From: Verpa conica
Lineage: Eukaryota; Ascomycota; Pezizomycetes; Pezizales; Morchellaceae
Direction of reading: 5' to 3'
Length of the DNA: 64,000 nt
Assembly: GCA_033030425.1 (NCBI GenBank)
Contig: JAUFSD010000002.1
Span: 62,001-126,000, forward strand
Of this stretch, positions 9,768-21,041 are shown in pieces (position 1 is the first letter of the stretch; every line of letters starts with the position of its first letter). A program made the translations under genes and the position numbers. The notes below the pieces were generated by a model. That model saw only the letters and a list, made by a program, of their open reading frames with translations. It did no database searches and had not been told where the DNA came from.

Positions 9768-12700
9768 ATGTCTGAATCACCAAGCAGTTTTGGTAGCGGT
9801 CTCACCGAAGAGACCGACAAGACCTCAATAAGGCCCTCTCCCAAAAAATCACGACTTAGCTTTGGAAGCCCGAGTTTTTTCCGCTCATCCCCAGAAACAT
9901 CACCAGGCGCAAAGTCACCCAAAAGCGAGTTCTTCTCTTCCAGAAGGATCAGCGGATCTCCTGGGTCATCTGATTCGGGCTTATTCAATGGCGTGGGTAA
10001 CTCCGAAGTAAGCGTTGGTAGCTCTGCATCCCAGACACGCTCCGTTAGGAGCACTATCATAAAAAACCTTAAACGAATGAGTATCTCTAGCACTCTGCTT
10101 CCTTTTCGGGATAGTGGCCTACAGGTACCAACAGATCCTGCGGCCGAGAGGTTGGCTCTGAAGGGTAAGGACCTGGAGGTGATTCTTGAGGGTGCATTTG
10201 GAATTTCGGAGCAAATACAGATCATCTTTGATAGACATAAAGAGACTATTGCGAACGATGAGAGAGCCTTGGATCTGAAGGCAAGGAATGATAAAATTGT
10301 GGCTCTGTCTAGTCAGTTTTTTACGAGAGTGGCCTTGTATGGAGACAATGGAACTGGTAATAACGACCGCTGGTATAGGCAAAAATAGCAAAGTGGGATG
10401 CTAACAATATCTAGGCAAGAGCTCACTGATCAATGCATTGTTGGACCGAGAACAAATCACTCCAATTGTAAGTCCACGGTTTAGAAAAAGTTCTGTTAGG
10501 TCATCTCTACTAACATCACTGATAGAGTGATGGCAACTCCGGCACAGCTACACCTATCGAGTTTAGGATGAAGGATAGAAGCAAAAAGATGACATCAGAT
10601 TACACAGTGATAGCCGATATTATAACCGACGAGGAGTGGATTCCACTGGCGAAGGGTCTTCTCAAGGACCTCGAAGGAGACCCAGCTGATGTGAAAACAA
10701 TTATAGCTAGGGACATACTGGGACATATGTTTAACTTAACAGAGGGGGATATGCCGATAGGCCTGGAGAGGATTCGAAACATACCCTTTGATTGCAAAAA
10801 TCGTGCTAAGCGTCTCGACTTCAGTGCACAAGACTACCTAGAGTTGCTGGAACACATCAAAAAACTCAACACTTGCTATTGGCCAGTGTTGAAGAAAATC
10901 AAGTAAGTCAGCCATTATTTTTCTCAGTTTTATCATGCCCATACTTACGTATTTGTTAGAGTATATATGGATTCACCTGTTTTGAATACAGGTGTAATCC
11001 TCGTTGATATTCCTGGTAAGCGAATCAGACCTAAGTAGTCATGAGTGTGTTGGCTTACTAAAGCCTAGGTTCAAGAGATATGAACCCCATAAAGATGGCA
11101 GCGGCTAGTCACTATCTCGAATCCTGTGGACATATCTTTATTGTCTCTGATGACCCCTTCCGCATAGCTGGAACAGACGACTCGTTGTTGGATCCCGTGC
11201 TTAGACAAATTGGAACTTCGACCAAATTTACTATCATCCTTACTCAAATAGATGTGCGTATCTTAGTCGTACATAATACCCTATATAAGACGATAAAACT
11301 AATAAAGAACAAAAAAAAACGTAGAAAATAATACCAACCACAAATACCCAGGACTGGAATAGGTATATTAAGATATATCCCAACGTTTCGAACCATACAG
11401 ATCTAACCAAACAAAGGAAGCAAGCAATTTTCGATCGAGTCGAAAACGCACGAGTCGGCCCAACCAGGAAATCACCAGAATCTCGTCTTTATAACGTCAA
11501 TTTCTTCGCCGTCTCAAGTATGGAATATCAATTAAATCACAAACGGGTTATCGATCCTAAGACTACTCCCTGTCTAAGCTTCGAAGAGTCCAATATACCG
11601 TCCGTGCGAAGATATATTCAAGAGAGAGGGTTGCAGCGATGGGAATCAGTCATCAAGGATCTCAGAACACAAGGGAATATAGCGACCCTCATGAACTCGG
11701 TGCATAGTTGGTGCACCACGGTTCAAGACTCTTCACCCGCAATACAAGAGACTGTATCACTAGGGAACCAAGCTATTCGTTTCAACGAGCTCGAGACGGT
11801 AATTGTTGTCTGGCAAGAGTAGGAAGTTACTGTCGGGCTTTATACTAATTTGATCTCTATCTGGACTTAGAGAATCGACGATATCGTTGACACAGGGGTT
11901 TCAGTCCCGCTCAACGATGCCATTGAATCATTTAGGCGCAATACAGGTGCGTACACCAGGCTAATATATAGGTAGAACATACTTATTTGGGTACTATAGG
12001 AGGCAAAAAGATGCTCAATAGCGCTGTAAAAAAAGCAAAAGAGGATGCCAATGATTGGATGATTTCTGTAAGACCTCGTTGAACCCTCATGATCAAGTAT
12101 GCTAACGTATAAATAGACGTGCGGGAGTAGCTTTTGTGAGTCCAAGACCAACGGCCTCAATTCATTTAGGCCAGCCCTTCTAATTATGATTGGATATATG
12201 AATCTTAGCCAAATTCGATAGACTACGCCGAAATAGAGGTTCTCATGGAATGCATGGGGAAATGGAGCTCAGTGGTTGGAATAAAGCACTCGCAGATCCA
12301 TTGATTAATATGCTCGAAGGACCTTGGATATCGGCTTTCGATCCTCCTGATAAATTATTAGTTGATTTTAAGAATTTCGGGGAGTTGCTTTTCAAGGAGA
12401 TTTCCGGTGAGATATCCCATCTAATTATTCCATGAAAAACTCTTGCTTTACTGATTCTCAGATCATATGTCTAGAATCAACTAGCAACGCCACCTCCAAT
12501 ACCAAAAACTGCGGAGGGCTGCGTTTTATAAAATCTAATATTGATGTTCTAGCGTAGGAGCAGCAAGATAAATGGGAAGAGGGTTTAGGGTATGCTTCTA
12601 TCTTTAGCTCCTTTTGACTAGAGTTATAATATACAAAATCATTCTAACAGCTAGATCCTACTAGGCAAATTAAATTGAGATTTATGGAAAGCCAAAAAAC

Positions 12701-13155
12701 TATTAAAGCAGGGCTGGAACCCATGTATCCGAGGCTACTCGCAGTAAGGGGTCAGTTTTATCTACTCGCCGTAGTATATACGGAAATATGGTACTAACAG
12801 CTGTTTAGGGAAGGACGCACTAGAAAAAGGAAGGACAATTGTGAACGAACAAGCCGAGGCTTTTATTCCTGGCCACTACCAGAAAATACGCGATACAGTT
12901 TTCGAAGAACTTGATAGTCTCATAGTGAGTCTGGAGGCCGATCTAGCCAATGGATTGAGTGTCATCTTGGAGGATATTAGATCCACTTATTTTGACGAGC
13001 CAGAGAAAGAAGTGAAGGTCGTAGACTTCACCGGTGTGAAGGCGGAGCTTCTTAGTCTTTGCAATTGTACAAATAGGATTGTACAGGAATTCGAATATCG
13101 AATTAATCAACCACGAACTACGGAAACCTTAATGACCATGACTGCTAAGAACTAG
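9768..13155 (+). pseudogene. SLIP-GC/dynamin-superfamily large GTPase, about 13 exons, probably disrupted in the stalk region
   Basis: Exons read by eye: 9768-10356, 10415-10467, 10526-10902, 10960-11015, 11069-11253, 11352-11798, 11871-11946, 12000-12067, 12117-12135, 12209-12406, then a damaged exon from 12462 to 12589, 12665-12750 and 12809-13155. The N terminus is Ser/Pro-rich. The P-loop GDNGTGKSSLINALL is split by an intron. The G3 motif is DIPG (around 11005-11016). The G4 position reads TQID rather than the usual T/NKxD. The exon at 12209 (SKFDRLRRNRGSH) and the C-terminal helical part (VNEQAEAFIPGHYQKIRD...) fit nuclear GTPase SLIP-GC-like proteins of fungi. In the exon from 12462 the expected frame meets TAG at 12482. 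The frame that joins the downstream exons is shifted and meets TAG at 12555. Both look like CAG to TAG. Either the gene is broken or an unusual splice bypasses this part. Confidence 0.7.
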
Positions 13156-13602
13156 AGAGGATTCTAGGGTTTATTTTATAACTAGTTTTCTATATTGTTT
13201 ATCTACTTCTTGTATATACGTATCAGTACGTACACCAATCCAGCCGATCCTCTTTTTAACGAGTGATATACTATATATAGTTCCCTAGGCGAAAGTAATA
13301 ATAAAGAGGGCTATTAAAAAGCTTATGAAGCACACTATATAAGACATAAGATAGTTGGATAATAATACTACGGAAGTAGGCACTGGACTCTTGATAGATA
13401 TAATCTATACAAGATCAACTAAATGAATAAATTAATCATAATAAATATAGGAGCCCTACAAGATCAACTAATCTAAGACATCTATTTTGACTTATTTCTC
13501 CCAGGAATATCCGTTACACTATATATGTATATAAATATATGCATAAAAAATATATAATAAAAAACTAGCGCACGCAACCGCCCGAATACTAGAACCATAA
13601 AA
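13156..13602. other. AT-rich intergenic region between convergent 3' ends
   Basis: Very AT-rich, with ataaatatat/tatatata runs around 13520-13560. No gene is seen. It separates the GTPase gene from the AA14 gene, whose 3' ends face each other. Confidence 0.5.
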
Positions 13603-14749
13603 TCAATACTTGAGACGACGGCCAGTCAGCCCAGCTAATTTAGTCTTAGTATTAGACCCAGTAGCAGCAGGGGCGACTGAGGCAGCAACGGCACTGCCAG
13701 CTACCGTCTGATTATGTCCATCTTCGAAGATATCAGTCTGAGCACCCTCTGTATACCCATATCCGGTGTTGTAAGTCGGTGCATAGTGTCCCGGCTCAAA
13801 CATGTTATTTCCTTCAAGGTTCTTCCAGTACATGGGAGACTTAGCCCCCTTGATGCACTTTGTTGGGTCCCCTTCACAATTCACCGGTGGAACAGGCTTG
13901 CCGAGTTTTGCAGTGTTGGTTGCGCCCTCCACATGACAAACGAAAGGAGTCATATACATCTGATCTGACCCGCCGATTGATTTGTGGATCCAGAACCTGT
14001 GTATAATTTAGTATTCTGAAGGTTTTGTAAGGGAGTGCTCTTGCCAAGGGTTCTTTTACCATGCGCACATGCACCTGTCGTTAGGACAGGCAGGGAGGTG
14101 AGGGACCTGGAAGGTCTCTAGTTGACGTGCAGGGCTATCATGAACAACTGAGAAAATAACAAAGTCCTCGGGTTTTACTTCTTTGGCTTCACTCTTATAA
14201 GCTATCCCAAGAGCACTTCCGGCGACATCTGTCCGGCTAGGGGCGTGCATGTCTAACAGAACGTTATCGGGTTAGAAAATGGTCTATCTGTATATACGTC
14301 TCGAGTGCATCACTCGCAAGGATGTTAAAGGATATACATACTCCCCCATCCATTTTCGTTAAGCCACGGGTTAGGCGCGACTCTAGGATTGGCGTCCTTA
14401 AATCCACGTCCAAGCGTAGTGAAGGCCTTGTTGGCAGATATTTCAATATCTACCGAACCGCCGGCCGGGAGCGCAAAACTTTCATTGGCCGCAGGCGGGT
14501 TATCAAGGTTTCCATGCCACCACCTGTATAGTATTAGTATCTAGCCTGATAACTATTAAGTATTTATAGGAGTGTTTACCATTGGTCGAAAGTGTAATCT
14601 TGAAGAGGTTGGCTTGCCTTGTCGCTATTGATGTTGGTAGGATCAAGACCAAACATCGATGGCATCCAGCATGATAAATGAGCGCTGGACATCAACGCAT
14701 GTGACAGAACCAACGGAAGCAAGGTCGGGAGATTCTTGATAAAAACCAT
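13603..14749 (-). CDS. AA14-family lytic polysaccharide monooxygenase, secreted, four exons
   Basis: Spliced model (minus): 14749-14580, 14523-14342, 14252-14060, 13996-13603, total 939 nt, 312 residues. AA14 proteins are copper enzymes associated with xylan coated on cellulose. The signal peptide MVFIKNLPTLLPLVLSHALMSSA ends exactly before a histidine (residue 24, HLSCWMPSMFG), the N-terminal His of the copper brace. Family blocks follow in order: TFDQWWWHGNLDNPP, LPAGGSVDIEISA, SALGIAYKSEAKEVKPEDF, CMCAWFWIHKSIGGSDQMY, SPMYWKNLEGNNMFEPG and GAQTDIFED. Donors are GTAAAC, GTATGT and GTAAAA. The C-terminal 35 residues are Ala/Val/Thr-rich linker without a carbohydrate-binding module. Secretion and wall-polymer attack are inferred from family and signal peptide. 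Whether it oxidises xylan cannot be read here. Confidence 0.88.
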
Positions 14750-16026
14750 CTTGAAGATTGAATCGATAAGAATGTAAAAATAGAAAGTAATGAATCGAGG
14801 AAAAGAAACTTAAAGACTGGTCTCAGGACTGAATGACTTAAGCGGAAAGAAGTGTATGAGTAGTAAAAGCGAATGGACCTGCCCTGGGTTGTAGGAAAGT
14901 AGTGAACTGATGATGTGTAGTAGCTACAAGTGTGACGGGGTAAGGCAGGTTTGTGCCTCTTATGTAGAGTCGCTCCTGAGAAGCTTTGGCCATGCGGAAT
15001 CGCCACAGCTTACCTGACTAACGGTTACTGATCTGCCTGTGTTTCGGGTGGATCTTTTGGAACCAAACTACACACCCGCTCAAGGATCTCTGTAGTCCTC
15101 AAAGACTAAATCTCTATACCCCCGAGCATGGGGTGATCTCTAGCAGGGCAATATTAGTTGGATCAACAACCATCAATAAACCTGACACATAACGACATCA
15201 AGGTTTAAGGTTGTTGGAGAGTTATTGGACGGGCCTAAAATTAAGCAGATATTACTCTATAGAACCGGTATATGTAGAGTCCCAAAAGGAGAGTATGAGA
15301 TGTAGTCAGTTGCATAATAATACCTCAGTTTCCATCACAATGTTATGTCAGTCTTTAAAAACTAAGTTTTCTTCACCGGTAAGCGTACAAATAGGAGGGT
15401 TATTTTTGCACTTCTTACCTACTATACCGGTGCACTTACGGCGGTTCCATGCCCCCCTAGACAGACTTGTACTACAAAAGCTTCCTCCCCTGGATTTTGA
15501 GTTGCAGAATTCCTTCGTTTAAAATTACGGGGGGGTGGATTTCCTTAGTTCTTGGTACCGATACCAGGGTAACCCGATCTATTAAGGTACAGCACAGTAA
15601 CGTACAGAGGACCCCTGAAGCCTACCGTCCGTCGGGAGCGAAATTCAGAACACCCGGGCGAGCCCTAGGACTTTCTTACTTTTTAATATAAACTTCCTTC
15701 TTTGCTTAGTGGACTCACTCAGTTGGTCGATACTCAGCCTCTTTCCGGTAGTGGTTCTTCTGCTGAGTGGTCTGTCTAAGACTCCCGCATAAATTAAAAT
15801 AGAGGCTTGCCTAAAGAACAGGAACAAGCGAGTGCGGCCCACAGATCAGGAGCGACAAGCTAATTCAATCCTTCCATGATCAAATACTACTCACTAAAGA
15901 GGAATGGGAAGAGCTTATTTCACCTAATGGGGGGCGCACCCAAGATACACTAATACAAATAACCAGCGGAAAGAGCATGCTGTCCGCGCTCTTACAATGA
16001 TTACTCGTTTGTGGACTTGGAACCTC
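14750..16026. other. AA14 upstream region and non-coding stretch
   Basis: The first 300-400 bases must contain the AA14 promoter. The remainder has only short frames without resemblance to known proteins and lies next to the inverted-repeat element. Confidence 0.4.
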
Positions 16027-16782
16027 GGTACGGCGGCTCGTATCTACCAAATGCCAAAAGATAGAAAAGGCCGGCTAGATAGGCAGTTGCCACATCTAAC
16101 TTATTGAAACCACAACCACATACCTAACAAAAAAGGGACTCCTTAATACAGAGCCATTTCCTTGATAGAAAAAATATGTAAAGAAGTAGAGTGGAAGTAC
16201 CAGCTTAGCTAGCTGTACTCTGGAGGTTGGTTGTCACCACATTTAGTTGGGTACTTGGTTGCCATTCACTAATATGAACTTGGGGTAAACATGGCAACCA
16301 TGGTAACCCACCAAAAAGCGATTTTCCTTTTATTTCATACAAAGTTTCATACATTTTACTACTTATATGCTCTTCTTTTATTCTAATTCCAATATTTTAG
16401 AGTTAAGTAGGTACCTTGTTAAAACTTATAATCTAAATCACCTTAAGCTTAGATTGTGGGTGTGGTGGGTTGCAACATATGGGGTCGCCTCTACAGAATT
16501 TGTGTTTTGGCATTTGGTAGACACGAGCCGCCGTATATTAATGAATGGCAGCCAAGTGCCCAACCCCAGAGTATAGCTAGCTAAGCTACATAGTATTTTC
16601 ACTCTACTTCTTTACTTATTTTTCTTTAGCAAGGAGGGAATTGATGTAAATATCTATTGCCTGCATCAAGGAGTCTCCTTTTTGTTGGGCATGGTGGTTG
16701 TGGTTGCAATAAGTTGGATGTGGCAATTGCCTATATAGCCGGCCTTTTCTTTTGGCATTTGGTAGATACGAGCCGCCGTACC
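16027..16782. mobile_element. Long imperfect inverted repeat (foldback-like element), arms about 240 bp
   Basis: The left arm (about 16027-16268) and right arm (about 16542-16782) are reverse complements with indels. Matching landmarks are ggtacggcggctcgtatct / agatacgagccgccgtacc, aaaggccggctagataggca / tgcctatatagccggccttt, and aagaagtagagtgg / actctacttctt. Further landmarks are agcttagctagctgtactctgg against ccagagtatagctagctaagct, and gttgccattc against gaatggcagcc. A loop of about 270 bp lies between. An extra fragment of the outer arm end (16508-16534) is repeated in direct orientation 246 bp before its counterpart at 16754-16781. On the minus strand the right arm carries a 80-codon frame with KPRYGGSYLPNAKRKG, echoed in decayed form by the left arm. 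This suggests both arms are copies of one former coding sequence. Confidence 0.75.
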
Positions 16783-17492
16783 TCGGCTTCCCAACGCGAT
16801 TGAGAGATTCGGCCAATGAGGCAAAGTCACTGTGCCACTTGTGGCTCAAGATCTGCATGATCCACTAGGGTCGACAATACTCTTGACCGTCACTGTGGCC
16901 TTCCGTATCAATTATGCCAGGCTTTGCAATCGGGCGATGTTGTAGGTTCCTTCATTTCGTTTTCATGGGCTGACGAGCCCGTGGCCCGACACGAGTTTGC
17001 TGACCATGCTTTTAGTAACCTCTAGTACTTGTCTCATGTATTTGTAGGGCGGATCTAATCTCTGCAGACTAGACTACCAAGAGGTGCGGCAGATCATAGG
17101 GGAAGTGAGGATGTTTCATGATCAGTCTGGCTTTGGCTTGTGTTACGTAGTTAGCCTTTCTAGTCAAGTAAGCACGATCAATTTCCTAGGATGGATGCTT
17201 ACTCTCATTAATCCCAGACATCTAAACCTCATATCAAAGACAATAAGTATTCGGGATAATTATTCCTATTGTTACTTAGCATTTTATCACTCGAGATCAT
17301 GTTCTACACTACAGTGACGTACGTTATAAGTACTTGGATTCGCTATAAGATACGGTAGCGACTAAAATAAGTGACAGTAAATACTTTGAACTTGAACAAA
17401 AATCATAAATGCTCGTTACATAACATGATTTTATTGAAGAAAGAAAAAAAAATCAACCCCTCAAACACCATAATAAAAAACATAGAAACTCC
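16783..17492. other. Intergenic, no gene recognised
   Basis: The reading frame of the right repeat arm continues a little to 16858 (minus). The rest is non-coding as far as I can see. The stretch next to 17492 (A-rich, 17440-17480) is probably the sulfite oxidase 3' UTR. Confidence 0.4.
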
Positions 17493-19419
17493 CTACTCCT
17501 CTGGATCCCGAGGACCTTGCTTCTTCAACATCGCTTGATAAACCTGCTCATCCTCGATATCAAACTCCAACGGCAAAGTAATCGGCGTCAACGACATCCC
17601 TCTCTTCTCCAATTCTTCCAAACGTGCGGCTGTCTGTGGCTTAGACCTATTAACGCTATAGATAGAGATACGATGACAACTCGAAGTAACATGCAGATCC
17701 CAATTCCTATATAACTTACGCATTAGCACTTTTCTACCCAACTCATACCCAAGGAACATTACCATGCAGAGCGAACATAGGTTGGCTGAGTATTTAACGA
17801 ATTATCCCAACACCTGCACACAAACTCCAACCACCCTTCTGCATCAACCGGTAGTTCTATCGTCCATAGTCTCCAAGCGTAGTAGTATTTCTGGCTGAGG
17901 TTCTCCCACGGAACTTCATACCAGACTGATCCGCCGTCTCCGGAAACTTCTACTCGTTGTGGCCAGCGACCTCCACCACTGTATGCCCATCCACTCACTT
18001 TAATCTTTCCATCGTGTACGATGACGTCTCTGTCGATGGGTGCCATGATGGCGCTTGAGACAGGCATATCCTGGATCGAGAAGCCAGAGCTGTATGTTGA
18101 GTTGTGCTTGCCAATTTGTTGGGTGTAGTAGAGATACTCCTTGCGCTGGACTGGGCTCAAACTCGGCTCAGCGAGTGCGTTTATCTTCGTAAGCCATTTA
18201 CATGATCTTGCGCCACTGTGTTCCGATACTGTCAGCTATGATAACTTCAATTAAACAAACACCCCTCCTCCCCCAAGAATTTCACTTACATATAACCAAA
18301 CACAACAGTTCTCAAGGGGAATCCGTGAATCTTGGGTAGTGGCTTATCATTCATCTCCCATGCTAGAAGGACCTCATTTGTCTTGACTTTTCTCCACGGT
18401 ACTGAAACGCCGTAATTGAAGACTTGGCCCTTTTTGAAGTATGTATCCGCACCGACAAATTCAAGGTGCTTTGCTTCAGGTTTTAGGCCGCCGCAGTATT
18501 TGATGACCTTTTTCAAGCTCACCCCCGTCCATTTCGCGGTTCCTATTGCGCCCTCTGCCCACTATTTCAAAGTCTCAGTAATCAATGACAACGTACAAGG
18601 GGGGGGGGGGAAGAAATAAATTCAGTCAGGTCATTTTCTTACAGGAGCATTGATAAGCTCATCTCCATCCCCAGGATAAAGTGCAATCTGCTCAATCCTT
18701 CGCGTCCCCGAGCACTGAATCGTGACAATATTGGTTTGGCGTGGGAAAAGTTCCTCATTCTTGAGGTCCTTCAAAGTGAGTCGTTTTGGCTCATTCACAA
18801 GCCCACAAATGTCGACGAAATAGGCATCCTCATCAATATCCGGTATTCCTCCATGATTCCGAACAAAATGTAATTCGTTCGGAGTAATTGCATGTTCAAT
18901 CAATCGTGCCTAGAGATACCATTATAACCCCCTAAGCATACAAATTCCGCTAACCATCTAAAACACTGAATATACCATCACTGACTGACCTTCGGAGGTT
19001 CCCCGTTATACGGGAATTCAAGCACATGTGTCATATCCGGTGCTTTCTCCTCTAGAACAGTATTCCAACTCTCCTGCGGCATCTTTTCCAGAGTCGGTCC
19101 GAGAGCGGCATGATACTGCTTCCACCGAACACCTTCAAGTATCGGATTTGTTTTCGGCAACGGAACAAGCTGGAACTCTGGTGGCTATTTTAATAAAAAA
19201 AACAAGTTAGAAAGAAAAGAAAAAATTCAACGTTTCAGTTAGAATGGTATTTGGTGAAAATAGACATACAGGGTCAAAAGTATGTTTTGATAAAATCTGT
19301 GCAGCTTCCTCTCTCCTATCTGGATGATCTTCCCATTCGACATACCCATGCCATCCTTTTACTTCTTCGGGGAAGTAAGGAGTTTCTGGAATATTTTTTT
19401 GAACCATAATCGAAGCCAT
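17493..19419 (-). CDS. Sulfite oxidase (molybdopterin enzyme), six exons
   Basis: Spliced model (minus): 19419-19270, 19184-18990, 18909-18643, 18561-18290, 18215-17763, 17706-17493, total 1551 nt, 516 residues. Sulfite oxidase oxidises sulfite to sulfate, the last step in breakdown of cysteine and methionine. The Moco domain starts with the substrate-pocket block HFVRNHGGIPDID. The molybdenum-ligating cysteine is in IVTIQCSGTRR, where most relatives read QCAGNRR. Later come [54 protein letters not shown] (heme-free plant/fungal type) and the dimerisation domain with KVSGWAYSGGGRWPQRVEVSGDGG and QPTYVRSAWNWDLHVTSSCHR. There is no cytochrome b5 domain and no clear targeting signal, so a cytosolic or peroxisomal form is possible. 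The last residues are not an obvious PTS1. Confidence 0.9.
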
Positions 19420-21041
19420 GATTGCGATATTTTGTTTCTTGGGAATTAAAAGTTTGGAGTTCTTATTGATTCTAACTACTTTTCTCGGCCTACAGTTCCT
19501 ATTATATACTTACCTTTTTTTAATTCACCCACCCCACTCACTCCCCGCAAACCAAGAAAAATGGTCTGTCGGTTAAGATACCCCGTCCCGAATGACGATT
19601 CGACCAGAGCATCAATGACGAAAGAGTTATATTTTTATTTTATTATAAATTCCAGTAAGAACTCAATGCATATGGGCACCCAATTAGTTTTAAACAGGAT
19701 TAACCGCGAGATTTCCCCTAAGTCCGACTCTGCTAGGAAAAGAAAAGAAAAGAAAGAAAAAAAAAAAAGAGGCGTGATCTTTGTTTAACGAATTATAAAC
19801 AACTATTACCGACATACAGCAGGTTTGGTGTACCCTGATTGCAGTACCGATAGATACCCGTGGACTACATGTTTGGGTTGCCGGTCCCGGGGAACTGGGT
19901 CACTTCCGGGTTCAGCTACAGTAAGCGATCCCCCGGTTCCTATCTATTCCGAGAGCCTATCAGTTCCGAGGGCCTACCTGTTCCAGGTGGCCCCGAGCGA
20001 CATGATGCTTACTAATAGTTTAACGCAATGCGGAATTGTTACAAAGAAGCTGTTCCCAGCGAGATGAGTGGTACTTGTACTTTATTGCTTTTATATTGAG
20101 GTCCCTCTAACGAGGTGAAATCTGGGTTAGGGTTAGGTCTTGTCAGCAACCCTGATTCATTTCTCGGACAATTCGGGTAGGTAAGAAAGCTACACTGGTT
20201 TTGGCCCACTTTGGGAACCAAGTACAGCTTCTGGTAGAAAGTATGGGATTACAAGAAAAGGGTTCTTGGGCCAATACTATTGCTAGAATCCTCACCAAGT
20301 GAAAGGCCAATCAAGGCCCAAATCTAGGGTTTTAGATTTCTCGATCTTTTCTACCGGATGCTGTATCTAATAAGTATATAACCTACATATGCACTATGCA
20401 CTTAAAGTAATTTGATTAGTGATTTTTGGTGGCTTATGTAGTTTGTTTTGTTATGAGAACAGGTTGTATTCTGAAGCCACTGACTTCATTCTCGTTTAGG
20501 CCTCCAATCACGTACTTGTTTCAGCACGATACAAAGCCTTGAGCAAGCCCACAATCCAAACAACTCCCGACCTCCCTCCACCTCTACTCAGCAGATAAAA
20601 TTGAACCGAGTGGAGACTAGCCTGACACTTATATACTAGAATGATACTAATAGTATATAGGAGGATGGTAGGAAATGCTGGCCAGTAGAGGTTACTAAGT
20701 GCCTGACTGGCGAGCACACAAGCGCCAGGGAGGGAGGAGTGCAGGCTCTATTCTGCACTGGGATTATGTATATAACATGTGTTTACTGCAGGCTTTACTC
20801 TCAATAAGAGGGGTCTGGGTCTCCGGCCGGGTCAGCTTGTTATGGCAGATAATGTAGTACCAGTGGATTCATCTAGGTAACCGTTATGTTTATTCTCTAG
20901 GCCGTTTCTGGTATCTACCCCGCGTTTCCGTATAATACAATGCACAAGAGAAAAACAACGCATGAAGCTGCAAGCAAAGAAAGACAGACTCAATTAATCC
21001 TACGCCCTCAGTACTCCATACCAACCCACAAACTCAAAGTT
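19420..21041. other. Intergenic region with interstitial telomere-like motif
   Basis: This 1.6-kb stretch upstream of sulfite oxidase and downstream of homogentisate dioxygenase contains a purine run (19736-19770) and GGGTTAGGGTTAGG at about 20123-20136. It has no recognisable gene. Confidence 0.4.

Noticed and set aside
9734..10225. 163-codon minus-strand frame opposite the GTPase first exon
   Set aside because: Antisense shadow of a real coding exon.
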